In this document: positions 19,439 to 28,396 of the stretch, in pieces
Layout: every line of letters starts with the position of its first letter
Position numbering within the stretch: the first letter of the stretch is position 1
Source: Flavivirga eckloniae
Lineage (GTDB): Bacteria > Bacteroidota > Bacteroidia > Flavobacteriales > Flavobacteriaceae
Direction of reading: 5' to 3'
Assembly (NCBI RefSeq): GCF_002886045.1
Contig: NZ_CP025791.1
Coordinates: 3,177,001 to 3,241,000 of the forward strand
DNA length: 64,000 nucleotides
The notes under the pieces: model-generated
Databases searched by the model: none
The model's input: only the letters and a program-made list of their open reading frames with translations
What the model was told of the DNA's origin: nothing
Translations under genes and position numbers: made by a program

Positions 19439-19509
19439 AAAAAGGTGAACGAGTGTTCACCTTTTTGCCCCAAATCTACCATGAACTTAACCTACTTATG
19501 TTATGGTGA
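19439..19509 (+). repeat. Hairpin-plus-tail element, copy 1
   Basis: AAAAAGGTGAAC and GTTCACCTTTTT form a 12-bp stem with loop GAGT, followed directly by a 43-nt tail starting GCCCCAAATCTACCATGAAC and ending TTATGTTATGGTGA. Copy 2 at 19919-19993 has identical arms and an identical tail but loop AGAT. The stem with T-run looks like a terminator; the conserved tail does not. An ATG inside the tail opens only a 21-codon frame. Confidence 0.75.
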
Positions 19510-19918
19510 TGCTAATGTATATAGTTTGTTAAAATTCTTGAAATAAATTAGTTAAACGACGAATATATTAGCTTAAACGGTTTTTTGAAGCTGTTTTAAC
19601 ATGAATCTTTGATAAGAAAATTTATGGTGGTGTGTCCTGAGTTAGGTTCGGGATATATTTAAAGTGGGTTTGCAAACAGACGAGCTAAATAAATTTTTCA
19701 CAAAAAAGCTTCTCTATAACGCCATTAAGTCATTCTACTTAAGTTTATGCCGAACGTAGTCGAAGGAGACAAAATAAGCAGAAGTCGAAGTGCTAAATTC
19801 TTCCAGAATTTCCCCAAAATAACATTTTGAATTCTTAAACAGAATTCGCATTGTTTTAAGATAAAAAAATAATGAAATAAATATTAAAAAAAAGAGCAAT
19901 GAAGAAACTGAATTGCAT

Positions 19919-19993
19919 AAAAAAAGGTGAACAGATGTTCACCTTTTTTTGCCCCAAATCTACCATGAACTTAACCTACTTATGTTATGGTGA
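19919..19993 (+). repeat. Hairpin-plus-tail element, copy 2
   Basis: The same stem arms as copy 1 (with longer A- and T-runs), loop AGAT, and the identical 43-nt tail ending TTATGGTGA at 19993. After that the copies diverge completely. It lies about 110 nt beyond the stop codon of the converging purF gene, so its symmetrical hairpin could also terminate purF. Confidence 0.75.
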
Positions 19994-20106
19994 GACCAAG
20001 TTATGTGTATTTTAGATATTTTGATTATTTTTTAGATGAACGGCGTATTTTTAAGATTAAATGTATTTTTTTCTGAATTATGGGGAAAATTCCAACAAAT
20101 TAATAA

Positions 20107-22005
20107 TTAATATGCACGTTCGTTATTCCCTTCAAAAAAGTTAATAAAAGCTCTATTCACAACTCTATTTCCTCCTACGGTAGGATAATTTCCTGTAAAG
20201 TACCAATCTCCTAAATGCTCTGGACAAGCTTTATGTAAATTTTCAACAGATTGGAAAATAATTTTGACTTCCGCATTGATACTCGCATCACTTAATAGTT
20301 CAGAAATTTTGTTGGAGATTTCTTCGTCGGTAAAAGGATCGTAAATTTCTTTTACAAAGTTCTGTACGTGTTTATCGTCTAAATCCGTTTGGCTAATACA
20401 CTTGTCGTAAACCTCTTCTACAATATGGTATTTATTTATATCCTTTAATAGCTCTAAGGCAGCTCTAAAAGCAATTAAACTATCCAAGTTAGCCATGTCT
20501 ATACCGTAGCAATCCGGGTATCTAATTTGTGGTGCAGAAGACACTACAATTATTTTTTTAGGGTTTAAGCGATCAAGCATTTTTAAAATGCTCATTTTTA
20601 ATGTAGTACCCCTAACAATACTGTCATCTATAATAACCAAATTGTCTTCTGGTTTTATAACGCCATAAGTAACATCGTAAACGTGAGCTACTAAATCATC
20701 GCGACTGCTATCTTCGGTAATAAATGTTCTTAACTTAACATCTTTAATAGCAATTTTTTCAATTCGGGCATGTTCCGATAAGATTTCGGTTACTTTTTCG
20801 GCCGAAAGCGAACGCTGCCCACTTAATATAGTTTGTGTTTTCTTTTTGTTTATATAAGCTTCGGCAGTTTCAATCATACCAAAAAAGGATGTTTCTGCTG
20901 TATTAGGAATATAAGAGAAAACAGTGTTTTTTGTATCATTATTAATAGCCTCAAGAACTTTAGGCATTAATAGTTTACCAAGCATCTTACGCTCTTGGTA
21001 TATTTCTGCATCACTACCTCTTGAAAAGTAAATACGTTCAAAGGAGCAAGATTTTCTTTCTAAAGGCTCTAATATTTGCTTAAAGCGTACCTCTCCCGAT
21101 TTTTTAATAATAATGGCCTGTCCTGGATCTAATTCTTTTACATCTTCAAACTTTACGTTAAACACGGTTTGAATAACAGGTCGTTCTGATGCTACAACAA
21201 CAACTTCATCATCTTTATAATAATATGCCGGACGAATACCAGCAGGGTCTCTTAAAACAAAAGAATCACCATGACCAATAAGACCAGCCATAGCATAACC
21301 ACCATCCCAGTTTTTTGCGGCACGTTTTAATATTTTGCCAACTTTAAGACGTTCTGCAATAAGCGGGGAAGCCTCTCTCTTATTGTAACCTTCCTTTTTT
21401 AAATCCTTATAAATTTTACTAACAGCATCATCTAAAAAATGACCGATTTTCTCCATAACGGTTATGGTATCGGTATACTCTTTTGGATGTTGACCTAGTT
21501 CAATAAGGTTAGCAAAAAGTTCTTTAACATTCGTCATGTTAAAGTTTCCTGCCATTATTAAATTTCTGTGCATCCAATTGTTTTGTCTTAAAAAGGGATG
21601 TACACTTTCTACACTGTTCTTACCAAAAGTTCCATAACGAACATGTCCCAATAATACCTCTCCTATATATGGGATGTTTCGTTTTTGTAAAGCGACATCA
21701 TTAGTATACTCGGGATGTGCCGTTAATTCGTTGTTAACCCTTTCGTTTATTTGGGCAAAAATATCTTGAATAGGCTGCTGTGCTATAGAACGCACTCTAC
21801 TTATATAGCGTTCACCTGGATTTGTGTCTAATTTAATACTTGCAAAACCAGCACCGTCTTGACCACGGTTGTGTTGTTTCTCCATCATGAGGTACATCTT
21901 ATTTACACCATAAAATGCACTTCCGTATTTTTCCTTATAATATTCCAGTGGTTTTAAAAGTCTTATAACTGCTATACCACATTCATGTTTTAAAACATCG
22001 CTCAT
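20107..22005 (-). CDS. purF: Amidophosphoribosyltransferase (glutamine PRPP amidotransferase), long Bacteroidota form
   Basis: A 632-residue protein, longer than the roughly 500-residue enterobacterial enzyme. Cys9 in HECGIAVIRL is the expected N-terminal nucleophile of a class II glutaminase once a short leader is removed, followed by KQHNRGQDGAGFA and LGHVRYGTFG. The phosphoribosyltransferase half carries the PRPP loop VIIDDSIVRGTTLK near residue 455. It makes 5-phosphoribosylamine, the first step of purine synthesis. purN lies about 3 kb upstream on the same strand, but a terminator and other genes intervene, so they are not one operon. The C-terminal extension ends in WYFTGNYPTVGGNRVVNRAF, typical of the Bacteroidota form as I know it. 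Confidence 0.9.
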   Translation of the reverse strand: MSDVLKHECGIAVIRLLKPLEYYKEKYGSAFYGVNKMYLMMEKQHNRGQDGAGFASIKLDTNPGERYISRVRSIAQQPIQDIFAQINERVNNELTAHPEYTNDVALQKRNIPYIGEVLLGHVRYGTFGKNSVESVHPFLRQNNWMHRNLIMAGNFNMTNVKELFANLIELGQHPKEYTDTITVMEKIGHFLDDAVSKIYKDLKKEGYNKREASPLIAERLKVGKILKRAAKNWDGGYAMAGLIGHGDSFVLRDPAGIRPAYYYKDDEVVVVASERPVIQTVFNVKFEDVKELDPGQAIIIKKSGEVRFKQILEPLERKSCSFERIYFSRGSDAEIYQERKMLGKLLMPKVLEAINNDTKNTVFSYIPNTAETSFFGMIETAEAYINKKKTQTILSGQRSLSAEKVTEILSEHARIEKIAIKDVKLRTFITEDSSRDDLVAHVYDVTYGVIKPEDNLVIIDDSIVRGTTLKMSILKMLDRLNPKKIIVVSSAPQIRYPDCYGIDMANLDSLIAFRAALELLKDINKYHIVEEVYDKCISQTDLDDKHVQNFVKEIYDPFTDEEISNKISELLSDASINAEVKIIFQSVENLHKACPEHLGDWYFTGNYPTVGGNRVVNRAFINFFEGNNERAY

Positions 22006-22168
22006 ATAATGTAACCCTTTTTTGCTTTCGCTTACACTTGCTTAATACAACTCGTGTAAATAATAAATAATTATATTCCAGTTTTCGCTTCAACTTTGTT
22101 TAGCGATCCCGTAGGAATGAAATTTTTTGATTCCAAAATAGCTATATTCTGGAGTTTTATTTTAATTA

Positions 22169-22196
22169 AAAACGCGCTCTATTTTAGAGCGCGTTT
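22169..22196 (-). terminator. Rho-independent terminator of the PfkB kinase gene
   Basis: AAAACGCGCTCTA and TAGAGCGCGTTT pair almost perfectly around a short loop, four nt beyond the kinase stop codon. Reading on the minus strand the stem ends in a T-rich tract. It separates the kinase from purF. Confidence 0.85.
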
Positions 22197-22199
22197 GTA

Positions 22200-23126
22200 T
22201 TATGCTAATTCTATTTCAAACTGCGTTAGTTGTTTAAATTGCACTAAGCGCTGATGTACTTCTTTACTCGATAAATTCTCCATACGCTCGGTTCCAAACT
22301 TCTCCACACAAAATGAGGCTAAAGTAGAACCATAAATAACAGCGTTTTTCATGTTCTCAAACGAAATATCTTCTGTTTTTGCAAGATACCCTGAAAAACC
22401 ACCAGCAAAAGTGTCTCCTGCCCCTGTTGGGTCAAAGACTTCTTCTAAAGGTAATGCAGGAGCATAAAATACACTATCATTATGAAATAATAATGCGCCA
22501 TGCTCTCCTTTTTTAATAACCACATATTTAGGCCCCATATCGTGAATCTTTCTAGCCGCAACAACTAAAGAGTACTCTCCTGTTAATTGCCTTGCTTCTT
22601 CATCATTTATGGTAATAACGTCAACATTTTTAATAACGCTAAGCAAATCATCTAAAGCACAATCCATCCAAAAATTCATAGTATCCAGAACAACTAGTTT
22701 AGGTTTAGTCGTCATTTGATCTAAAACACTTTGTTGGACGATAGGATGTAGATTTCCTAACATAACAATTTCCGCATCACGATAATTTTCTGGAACTACA
22801 GGATTAAAATCGGCTAGCGTATTTAATTCTGTAACTAAGGTATCGCGAGAATTCATATCGTTGTGATAACGACCACTCCAAAAGAATGTTTTTCCTTCCT
22901 TAACGATTTCAATTCCAGAAATGTCTATGTTTTTGCTTGATAATAAATCTAAATACTCTTGAGGGAAATCATCACCAGCTATAGATACTATTGCAGAGTT
23001 TACATCAAATTGTGAGGCAGATAAGCCAATGTAGGTTGCGGCACCGCCGAGAATTTTATCGGTTTTACCGAAAGGCGTTTCAATAGCATCAAAAGCTACC
23101 GTGCCAACTATTACTAATTTACTCAT
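22200..23126 (-). CDS. PfkB family carbohydrate/nucleoside kinase
   Basis: A 308-residue cytoplasmic kinase of the ribokinase fold. An early Gly-Gly motif (KILGGAATYIGLSASQF) and the C-terminal signature DPTGAGDTFAGGFSGYLA near residue 238, with its catalytic Asp and anion hole, are both present. LDTMNFWMD and ITINDEEARQLTG match the ribokinase/adenosine-kinase type. The sugar or nucleoside substrate cannot be read from the sequence. Position near purF and purN makes a nucleoside role possible but not shown. A terminator follows directly; the RNase H gene ends 115 nt upstream. Confidence 0.88.
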   Translation of the reverse strand: MSKLVIVGTVAFDAIETPFGKTDKILGGAATYIGLSASQFDVNSAIVSIAGDDFPQEYLDLLSSKNIDISGIEIVKEGKTFFWSGRYHNDMNSRDTLVTELNTLADFNPVVPENYRDAEIVMLGNLHPIVQQSVLDQMTTKPKLVVLDTMNFWMDCALDDLLSVIKNVDVITINDEEARQLTGEYSLVVAARKIHDMGPKYVVIKKGEHGALLFHNDSVFYAPALPLEEVFDPTGAGDTFAGGFSGYLAKTEDISFENMKNAVIYGSTLASFCVEKFGTERMENLSSKEVHQRLVQFKQLTQFEIELA

Positions 23127-23241
23127 AAAAGAGACCTGATAATTTTCTGCAAAGATAAGTCTTTTGAGTACTTATTCAAGAATAATTTTTTTGGAATGTT
23201 TTTAGTCTCGTTTATTATAGGAATCCGATTGGGAATCAGGT

Positions 23242-23883
23242 TTATTTTCTTCCAAAATCTGCAGGGATTTCTCCCCAGGCTTTTGTTTCCCATTTAACAA
23301 TAACGGTTTTATAACTGTTGTTTTTTAACCAATCTATAGCTCTATCGATTAATTCAAAAAGTGCTTTGTTTTTATCAGTGCGTTCTAATTTAGTGTTACA
23401 GCTTTTCTTTTTTACCCAACTTATAGCAGTTCTGGAGTCGGTATATAAAATACGATCGCTTTTGTTTTTTTTAAGTAAGGCTAAACCATGTACAATAGCT
23501 AAAAACTCACCTATGTTATTCGTTCCTTCTTCAAATGGCCCCTGTATGAAGAGTTGTTTTTTTGTTTTGGTATCAACGCCACGATATTCCATTTTTCCAG
23601 GATTTCCACTTGAAGCCGCATCAACCGATATAGAGTTGTAATTAGGTTGCCCTATTTTTTTTAATTGTTCTTTAGAAAGTTCACTTTTAAATTTCGAGGA
23701 TTTTCCAATATAGTCTTTATAATTACCCTTGAATGCTTTTTTTGCGGCATCAAATGTTGAAAACGATTTATATTGCGCACCTTGAAAATCCTTTATCTGC
23801 GCTTTGCAGTCATTCCAGGATTCAAAAACACCAGTGCGGTGCCCTTTCCAAACGGTATAGTATTTCTTTTTCTTTTTTGACAT
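23242..23883 (-). CDS. rnhA: Ribonuclease H with N-terminal viroplasmin-type RNA/DNA-hybrid-binding domain
   Basis: A 213-residue protein. Residues of about 6-50 (YYTVWKGHRTGVFESWNDCK...YKSFSTFDAAKKAF) are the viroplasmin-like hybrid-binding domain found in eukaryotic-type RNase H1 and Bacteroidota homologues. The catalytic domain follows: Asp in SVDAASSGNPG, Glu in NIGEFLAIVHGL, Asp in LYTDSRTAI, and Asp in IPADFGRK at the very C-terminus. It should degrade RNA in RNA-DNA hybrids. Its start is 11 nt after the stop of the cyclase-family gene, so it is in an operon with cyclase and purN. Confidence 0.92.
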   Translation of the reverse strand: MSKKKKKYYTVWKGHRTGVFESWNDCKAQIKDFQGAQYKSFSTFDAAKKAFKGNYKDYIGKSSKFKSELSKEQLKKIGQPNYNSISVDAASSGNPGKMEYRGVDTKTKKQLFIQGPFEEGTNNIGEFLAIVHGLALLKKNKSDRILYTDSRTAISWVKKKSCNTKLERTDKNKALFELIDRAIDWLKNNSYKTVIVKWETKAWGEIPADFGRK

Positions 23884-23894
23884 TGAGGTAGTTT

Positions 23895-24590
23895 CTATTT
23901 TTCAAAAACGGCAACAGCCCTAACAGGTGAACCAGTTCCTCCTTTAATTTTTAAAGGTAAACCAATAAAACGAAACCGTCCTCTGCCAACTAATTTATAT
24001 AGGTTTATCATGTTTTCATAATGTGTAAAGCCTAATTCTCCACATATATAATGTACTTTTTTGTTGGAAACGCCACGAACTCCAGGAGACATGGTTTCAA
24101 CGCCAAAAGCCGAAATTTTTTTATTGCCCAACCATCTTGTTGCATCGGCAGAAATACCTGGGCCTTTGTCCCAATTTTCGGTTCCAAAGGCATTTCTATA
24201 ATGATCTGTATAAATTAATACAGTATCTTTTTCTTTAATTTCTAAATTTTGATTTGCGCAGGCATTTTTAAAGTCTTTTACTTCAATTAGTTCATTGAGC
24301 TTTTTGTTCGAAAAATCTAGGCATATGCCTTCGGTGTAAAACATAGATAAAGGCATTTTATCTATAGATTGTCCTTTATATTCTTTAGCCATGTGGTTTA
24401 TGGCATCAACATGGGTTCCTGTATGTTCGCCAAGTTCTAATTTATGTACGGCAGGCGTTTTTGTTTCAGGATTTATAATACCGTCCCATTCCTCATGTGT
24501 ATTGTGCACGCTCATTTTAACTTGCGGTAGGTCTTTAAAGACAGGCATGCCTTCAAAGATTTCTTGGCTTAAATCAATAATTTCGACCAT
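23895..24590 (-). CDS. Cyclase/kynurenine formamidase-like metal hydrolase
   Basis: A 231-residue cytoplasmic protein of the metal-dependent cyclase family. HTGTHVDAINHM near residue 55-66 is the family metal-binding motif (HxGTHxDxxxH), and IDLSQEIFEGMPVF is the typical N-terminus. GVETMSPG and the late GGTGSPVRAVAV also fit. Members include arylformamidase and polyketide-cyclase-like enzymes; the substrate is not evident and no tryptophan-catabolism genes are nearby. Seven nt separate it from purN upstream and 11 nt from rnhA downstream, indicating one transcript. Confidence 0.85.
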   Translation of the reverse strand: MVEIIDLSQEIFEGMPVFKDLPQVKMSVHNTHEEWDGIINPETKTPAVHKLELGEHTGTHVDAINHMAKEYKGQSIDKMPLSMFYTEGICLDFSNKKLNELIEVKDFKNACANQNLEIKEKDTVLIYTDHYRNAFGTENWDKGPGISADATRWLGNKKISAFGVETMSPGVRGVSNKKVHYICGELGFTHYENMINLYKLVGRGRFRFIGLPLKIKGGTGSPVRAVAVFEK

Positions 24591-24596
24591 TGCAAA

Positions 24597-25196
24597 TTAG
24601 TTGCTTTTTTGAGAAAACAATAGCTTTTCTACCACCTTAGGAAAATGTTCCATCTCCAGTTCATGAATTTTTGTAGCAACATTTTCAGCCGTATCAGAAG
24701 TATTAACAGCACATTTTGCTTGAAAAATAATTGCGCCCTCATCATAATTCTCATTAACATAATGGATGGTAATACCCGTTTCGGCTTCATTATTGGCAAC
24801 AACAGCTTTGTGTACGTTCATGCCGTACATGCCTTTGCCTCCATATTTAGGCAACAAAGCAGGATGAACATTAATAACCTTATTTGGGAATGCGTTTAAA
24901 ATAAGTTCAGGGAACTTCCATAAAAAACCGGCAAGAACGATTAAATCGGGTTGAGAAGCCTTTAAGATGTTTAATACATCATTTGTTTCTGTAAATGCTA
25001 TTCTATTAAAAGAGAGTGCACTTACTTTAAGGTTTTTAGCACGGTCTAAAACTTTGGCGTGTGGATTGTTGGAAAGGACTTGAATAACAGACACATTATC
25101 ACTGTTATTAAAAAACCTAATTATGTTTTCTGCATTGGTACCACTTCCAGAGGCAAATATTACGATACGTTTCACCTGTTGCGTTGTGTTTTTCAT
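24597..25196 (-). CDS. purN: Phosphoribosylglycinamide formyltransferase
   Basis: A 199-residue enzyme transferring a formyl group from 10-formyltetrahydrofolate to GAR in purine synthesis. It begins with the phosphate-binding FASGSGTNAENI, then LAGFLWKFP. The active site is NVHPALLPKYGGKGMYGMNVHKAV, with catalytic Asn and His, and the downstream HYVNENYDEGAIIFQ supplies the catalytic Asp. First gene of a minus-strand operon with the cyclase-family gene and rnhA, divergent from acpP across about 250 nt. Confidence 0.93.
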   Translation of the reverse strand: MKNTTQQVKRIVIFASGSGTNAENIIRFFNNSDNVSVIQVLSNNPHAKVLDRAKNLKVSALSFNRIAFTETNDVLNILKASQPDLIVLAGFLWKFPELILNAFPNKVINVHPALLPKYGGKGMYGMNVHKAVVANNEAETGITIHYVNENYDEGAIIFQAKCAVNTSDTAENVATKIHELEMEHFPKVVEKLLFSQKSN

Positions 25197-25408
25197 GTTA
25201 GAGAGAGATGTAAATCGCTAATAATTAAGTGTTATTTCACAAAATCTTCAAGCTCTTTTCATCTTGCAAATTAAAATGTTAAGATTATTCGAACAAAAAA
25301 AAGAATAATTATTAACAATTTAGACGTGAAAGATAAATACTTATACTAATTTTAGTAAATTACAAACACATTTTTATATTAAACATGTGTTTTAAAAATA
25401 AAGTTTTT

Positions 25409-25416
25409 TATTTTTG
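25409..25416 (+). promoter_or_regulatory. Putative -7 promoter box for acpP
   Basis: TATTTTTG fits TAnnTTTG and lies 32 nt before the acpP ATG. The -33 region is not convincing (ATGTGTTTT). Position relative to a highly expressed core gene supports it. Confidence 0.45.
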
Positions 25417-25448
25417 CCAACTAAATTAAAATTTAAAATTAAAATATT

Positions 25449-25682
25449 ATGTCAGACATTGCATCAAGAGTAAAAGCGATTATCGTGGACAAATTGGGAG
25501 TTGATGAGAACGAAGTTGTAACAGAAGCAAGCTTCACAAACGATTTAGGAGCGGACTCATTAGATACTGTTGAATTAATAATGGAATTCGAAAAAGAATT
25601 CGATATTCAAATACCAGACGATCAAGCTGAGAACATTGCTACAGTTGGTCAAGCTATTTCTTATATAGAAGAGGCAAAATAA
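25449..25682 (+). CDS. acpP: Acyl carrier protein
   Basis: A 77-residue acidic protein. The phosphopantetheine attachment site [17 protein letters not shown] (Ser near residue 38) is intact. It carries the growing acyl chain in type II fatty-acid synthesis. fabF begins 22 nt downstream, the near-universal acpP-fabF order, and rnc follows, the usual flavobacterial arrangement. Confidence 0.98.
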   Translation: MSDIASRVKAIIVDKLGVDENEVVTEASFTNDLGADSLDTVELIMEFEKEFDIQIPDDQAENIATVGQAISYIEEAK

Positions 25683-25704
25683 GCAAAAATAAGCATTACA
25701 CTTT

Positions 25705-26955
25705 ATGGAACTAAAGCGAGTTGTAGTCACAGGATTGGGGGCTTTAACACCTATAGGCAATACCAAAGAAGAATATTGGGAAGGTCTTATTAGTGGTAAA
25801 AGTGGTGCTGCACCTATAACATATTATGATACCGAGAAGTTTAAAACCAAATTCGCTTGCGAATTAAAGGGTTTTAACGCAACCGATTTTCTTGATAGAA
25901 AAGAGGCTCGTAAGATGGATAAATTTGCACAGTACGCTATGGTAGCTTCAGATGAGGCTATAGTAGATGCAGGGCTAAATCTAGACGAGGTTAACAAGTT
26001 GCGAGTTGGTGTTATATGGGGTGCAGGAATTGGAGGATTAGAAACTTTTCAGCAAGAAGTTTTAAACTATGCTGAAGGTGAAGGTACTCCAAGGTTTAAT
26101 CCATTCTTTATTCCGAAAATGATTGCAGATATTGCACCAGCCAATATTTCCATAAAGCATGGATTTATGGGGCCTAATTACACAACAGTTTCTGCATGCG
26201 CATCTTCTGCTAACGCGATGTTCGATGCCCTAAACTCTATTCGTTTAGGATATTGTGACGTTATTGTTACTGGAGGAAGTGAAGCAGCAGTTACTATTGC
26301 TGGAATGGGTGGTTTTAATGCCATGCATGCCCTATCTACTAGAAATGAAAGCCCAGAAACAGCTTCAAGACCATTTGATGGAACCAGAGACGGTTTTGTT
26401 TTAGGGGAAGGAGCAGGTGCTTTAATTTTAGAGGAGTATGAGCATGCAAAAGCAAGAGGCGCAAAAATATATGCTGAAGTTGCTGGAGGAGGATTATCTT
26501 CTGATGCATATCATATGACGGCTCCACATCCAGAAGGTGTTGGTGTTGTTGAAGTGATGCGAAATTGTTTAAACAATGCCGGACTTAAACCAGAGGATAT
26601 AGACCATATAAATACGCACGGTACTTCTACGCCTTTAGGGGATGTGGCAGAACTTAAAGCTATTTCTAAAGTTTTTGGAGACCATGCTAAGAGCATAAAT
26701 ATAAATTCAACGAAATCAATGACAGGGCACTTATTGGGTGCTGCAGGTGCTATTGAAGCTATTTCGGTTATATTAGCCATGGAACGTGGTATTGTTCCTC
26801 CAACTATTAACCATACTACAGTAGATGAAAACATTGATCCAGAATTAAATTTAACTTTAAATAAAGCTCAAAAACGCGACGTTAAAGTGGCAATGAGTAA
26901 TACATTTGGATTTGGTGGACATAATGCTTGTATGGTATTTAAGAAAATAGATTAA
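25705..26955 (+). CDS. fabF: Beta-ketoacyl-ACP synthase II
   Basis: A 416-residue condensing enzyme elongating acyl-ACP with malonyl-ACP. VTGLGALTPIGNT is the N-terminal signature. The catalytic Cys sits in VSACASSANAMFDAL near residue 166, and the two catalytic His residues are in NTHGTSTPLGD and STKSMTGHLLGAAG. The end NTFGFGGHNACMVF is standard. Length matches the family. It is in one operon with acpP upstream; rnc starts 94 nt downstream. Confidence 0.97.
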   Translation: MELKRVVVTGLGALTPIGNTKEEYWEGLISGKSGAAPITYYDTEKFKTKFACELKGFNATDFLDRKEARKMDKFAQYAMVASDEAIVDAGLNLDEVNKLRVGVIWGAGIGGLETFQQEVLNYAEGEGTPRFNPFFIPKMIADIAPANISIKHGFMGPNYTTVSACASSANAMFDALNSIRLGYCDVIVTGGSEAAVTIAGMGGFNAMHALSTRNESPETASRPFDGTRDGFVLGEGAGALILEEYEHAKARGAKIYAEVAGGGLSSDAYHMTAPHPEGVGVVEVMRNCLNNAGLKPEDIDHINTHGTSTPLGDVAELKAISKVFGDHAKSININSTKSMTGHLLGAAGAIEAISVILAMERGIVPPTINHTTVDENIDPELNLTLNKAQKRDVKVAMSNTFGFGGHNACMVFKKID

Positions 26956-27049
26956 TGAATCCCGAATGAAATAAACCATAGTGATATTGAAGTATAGTAA
27001 AATAAAACATGGTTTGTTACATCTGACATTAAAATAACGTATATATCAG

Positions 27050-27790
27050 ATGAAAAACATTCGCAACATATTAAATTCCCGTTTTAAACGCAACGGGAAT
27101 TTTTTTATGGAATTAAGTAAGACACTTGGGTTTAAGCCCAAGCGTATTAAATTCTACAAAACGGCATTTACACACCGGTCCATGAATTTAAAAGATAGCA
27201 AAGGAAATGCTATTAATTATGAACGGCTTGAGTTTCTAGGTGATGCCATGTTAAGTGCTGTAATAGCGTCACATTTGTACTTAGAAGTGCCAAGTGGTGA
27301 CGAGGGGTACTTAACAAAAATGCGCTCTAAAATTGTAAGTAGGGAGCATTTAAACGAACTGGGTAAAGACTTAAATTTAATAGACCTAGTTGAAAGCAAA
27401 ATTCCTCCAGGTCAGTTTGGAGACAATATACACGGTAACATTTTTGAAGCCCTAATAGGTGCTATTTTTTTAGATAAGGGTTATAAGTTTTGCGAAAAGT
27501 TTATATACAAACGTGTTATTATTCCTTATGTAGATATTGAAACTTTAGAAGGTAAAGTTATTAGCTACAAAAGTTTACTTATTGAATGGTGCCAAAAAGA
27601 AAAGAAAACATTTGGATACAATGTGTATGAAGATACTGGAAATGATGATGTTAGACATTTTTCGGTAAAACTCTCCATAGATGAAAAAATTGTTGCAAAA
27701 GCTCGTGCAACTTCAAAGAAAAAAGCAGAAGAAAAAGCTTCAAAACGCGCTTTTTTTGCCTTCCAGAGCAAAATGTCTAAAATGATTTAA
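27050..27790 (+). CDS. rnc: Ribonuclease III
   Basis: A 246-residue double-stranded-RNA endonuclease. The signature NYERLEFLGDAMLSAVIASHLY (near residue 60) carries the catalytic Glu and Asp, and NIFEALIGAIFLDKGY gives the second acidic set. The C-terminal 75 residues form a dsRNA-binding domain (SYKSLLIEWCQKEKK...ATSKKKAEEKASKRAF). It matures rRNA and some mRNAs. A basic N-terminal extension of about 20 residues (RNILNSRFKRNG) precedes the catalytic domain. It follows acpP-fabF on the same strand. Confidence 0.96.
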   Translation: MKNIRNILNSRFKRNGNFFMELSKTLGFKPKRIKFYKTAFTHRSMNLKDSKGNAINYERLEFLGDAMLSAVIASHLYLEVPSGDEGYLTKMRSKIVSREHLNELGKDLNLIDLVESKIPPGQFGDNIHGNIFEALIGAIFLDKGYKFCEKFIYKRVIIPYVDIETLEGKVISYKSLLIEWCQKEKKTFGYNVYEDTGNDDVRHFSVKLSIDEKIVAKARATSKKKAEEKASKRAFFAFQSKMSKMI

Positions 27791-27910
27791 AACTTTCATA
27801 GATAAAAGTTCAGAACTATAACGTTTTCGTTTGTTTTGTTATTAAGTTAAGGTTAAACGTATTCCAATTGAAGGTTATAAATACTATATTTACCGCGTTA
27901 AATATAAGTC

Positions 27911-28396
27911 ATGGCTATACACAAACTTATTCTAAACGATATTTTTGAAGAGGACTTATATACTTTAGTAGCAATTCATTGCACGCTTGAAGACTATCGT
28001 TTAGCGTATCTTTTAAATAGGTTCTTAGGAATAAGTCTTATTAGAAAGCCATTAGACTTAGATTATCAAAACGGAGAATCTACCTATTCAATTTTTGAGT
28101 GGGAAGATAAAAAACAGCAAACCATTTGGAATTTAGTTTCCAATGTTTGTAAAATGGAAGTTTATAGGGAAAGTGCAAATGAGTCGTTATTTGATTCTGA
28201 AGAAAAAATAACGAGGATAGCATATTTAGTACCAGAATATAAAACAGTAAATTATTTTTTAAAGATAGATAACGAAGTAAAATCTAGTAAAGAAAAATAC
28301 ATTTTAAATAACATATTAAAAGCCCCGCAAATTGCCACGGCTTATAGTATTGACGTAAATCAATTGAAATCTAAAGACAATTTAATTTTTAACTAA
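27911..28396 (+). CDS. IPExxxVDY family protein
   Basis: A 161-residue protein of the small Bacteroidota-specific family named after its motif; here the motif appears as VPEYKTVNY near residue 115. No enzyme activity is known for the family and I see no catalytic signature. Its stop overlaps the ATG of pyk by one base (TAATG), so it is translationally coupled to pyruvate kinase. This adjacency is common in flavobacteria and suggests a link to pyk, not demonstrated. Confidence 0.9.
   Translation: MAIHKLILNDIFEEDLYTLVAIHCTLEDYRLAYLLNRFLGISLIRKPLDLDYQNGESTYSIFEWEDKKQQTIWNLVSNVCKMEVYRESANESLFDSEEKITRIAYLVPEYKTVNYFLKIDNEVKSSKEKYILNNILKAPQIATAYSIDVNQLKSKDNLIFN

Larger units (their letters stand above)
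19354..20106. other. 750-nt non-coding spacer with hairpins and dispersed repeats
   Basis: There is no credible gene here. The spacer contains a hairpin at 19412-19438, two copies of a hairpin-plus-tail element (19439-19509 and 19919-19993), and a segment at about 19745-19790 with the phrases CGAACGTAGTCGAAGGAG and GCAGAAGTCGAAG, which recur in other intergenic regions of the window. It separates a plus-strand operon from the purF gene converging from the right. Confidence 0.7.

Noticed and set aside
19481-19546. A 21-codon frame beginning MNLTYLCYGD in the duplicated element
   Set aside because: Only the first ten codons are conserved in copy 2, after which the sequences diverge at DNA level; conservation stops with the repeat, not with a reading frame.
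20107-25196. purF, PfkB kinase, rnhA, cyclase and purN considered as one purine operon
   Set aside because: A strong terminator lies between the kinase and purF and more than 100 nt separates rnhA from the kinase; only purN-cyclase-rnhA are tightly packed.
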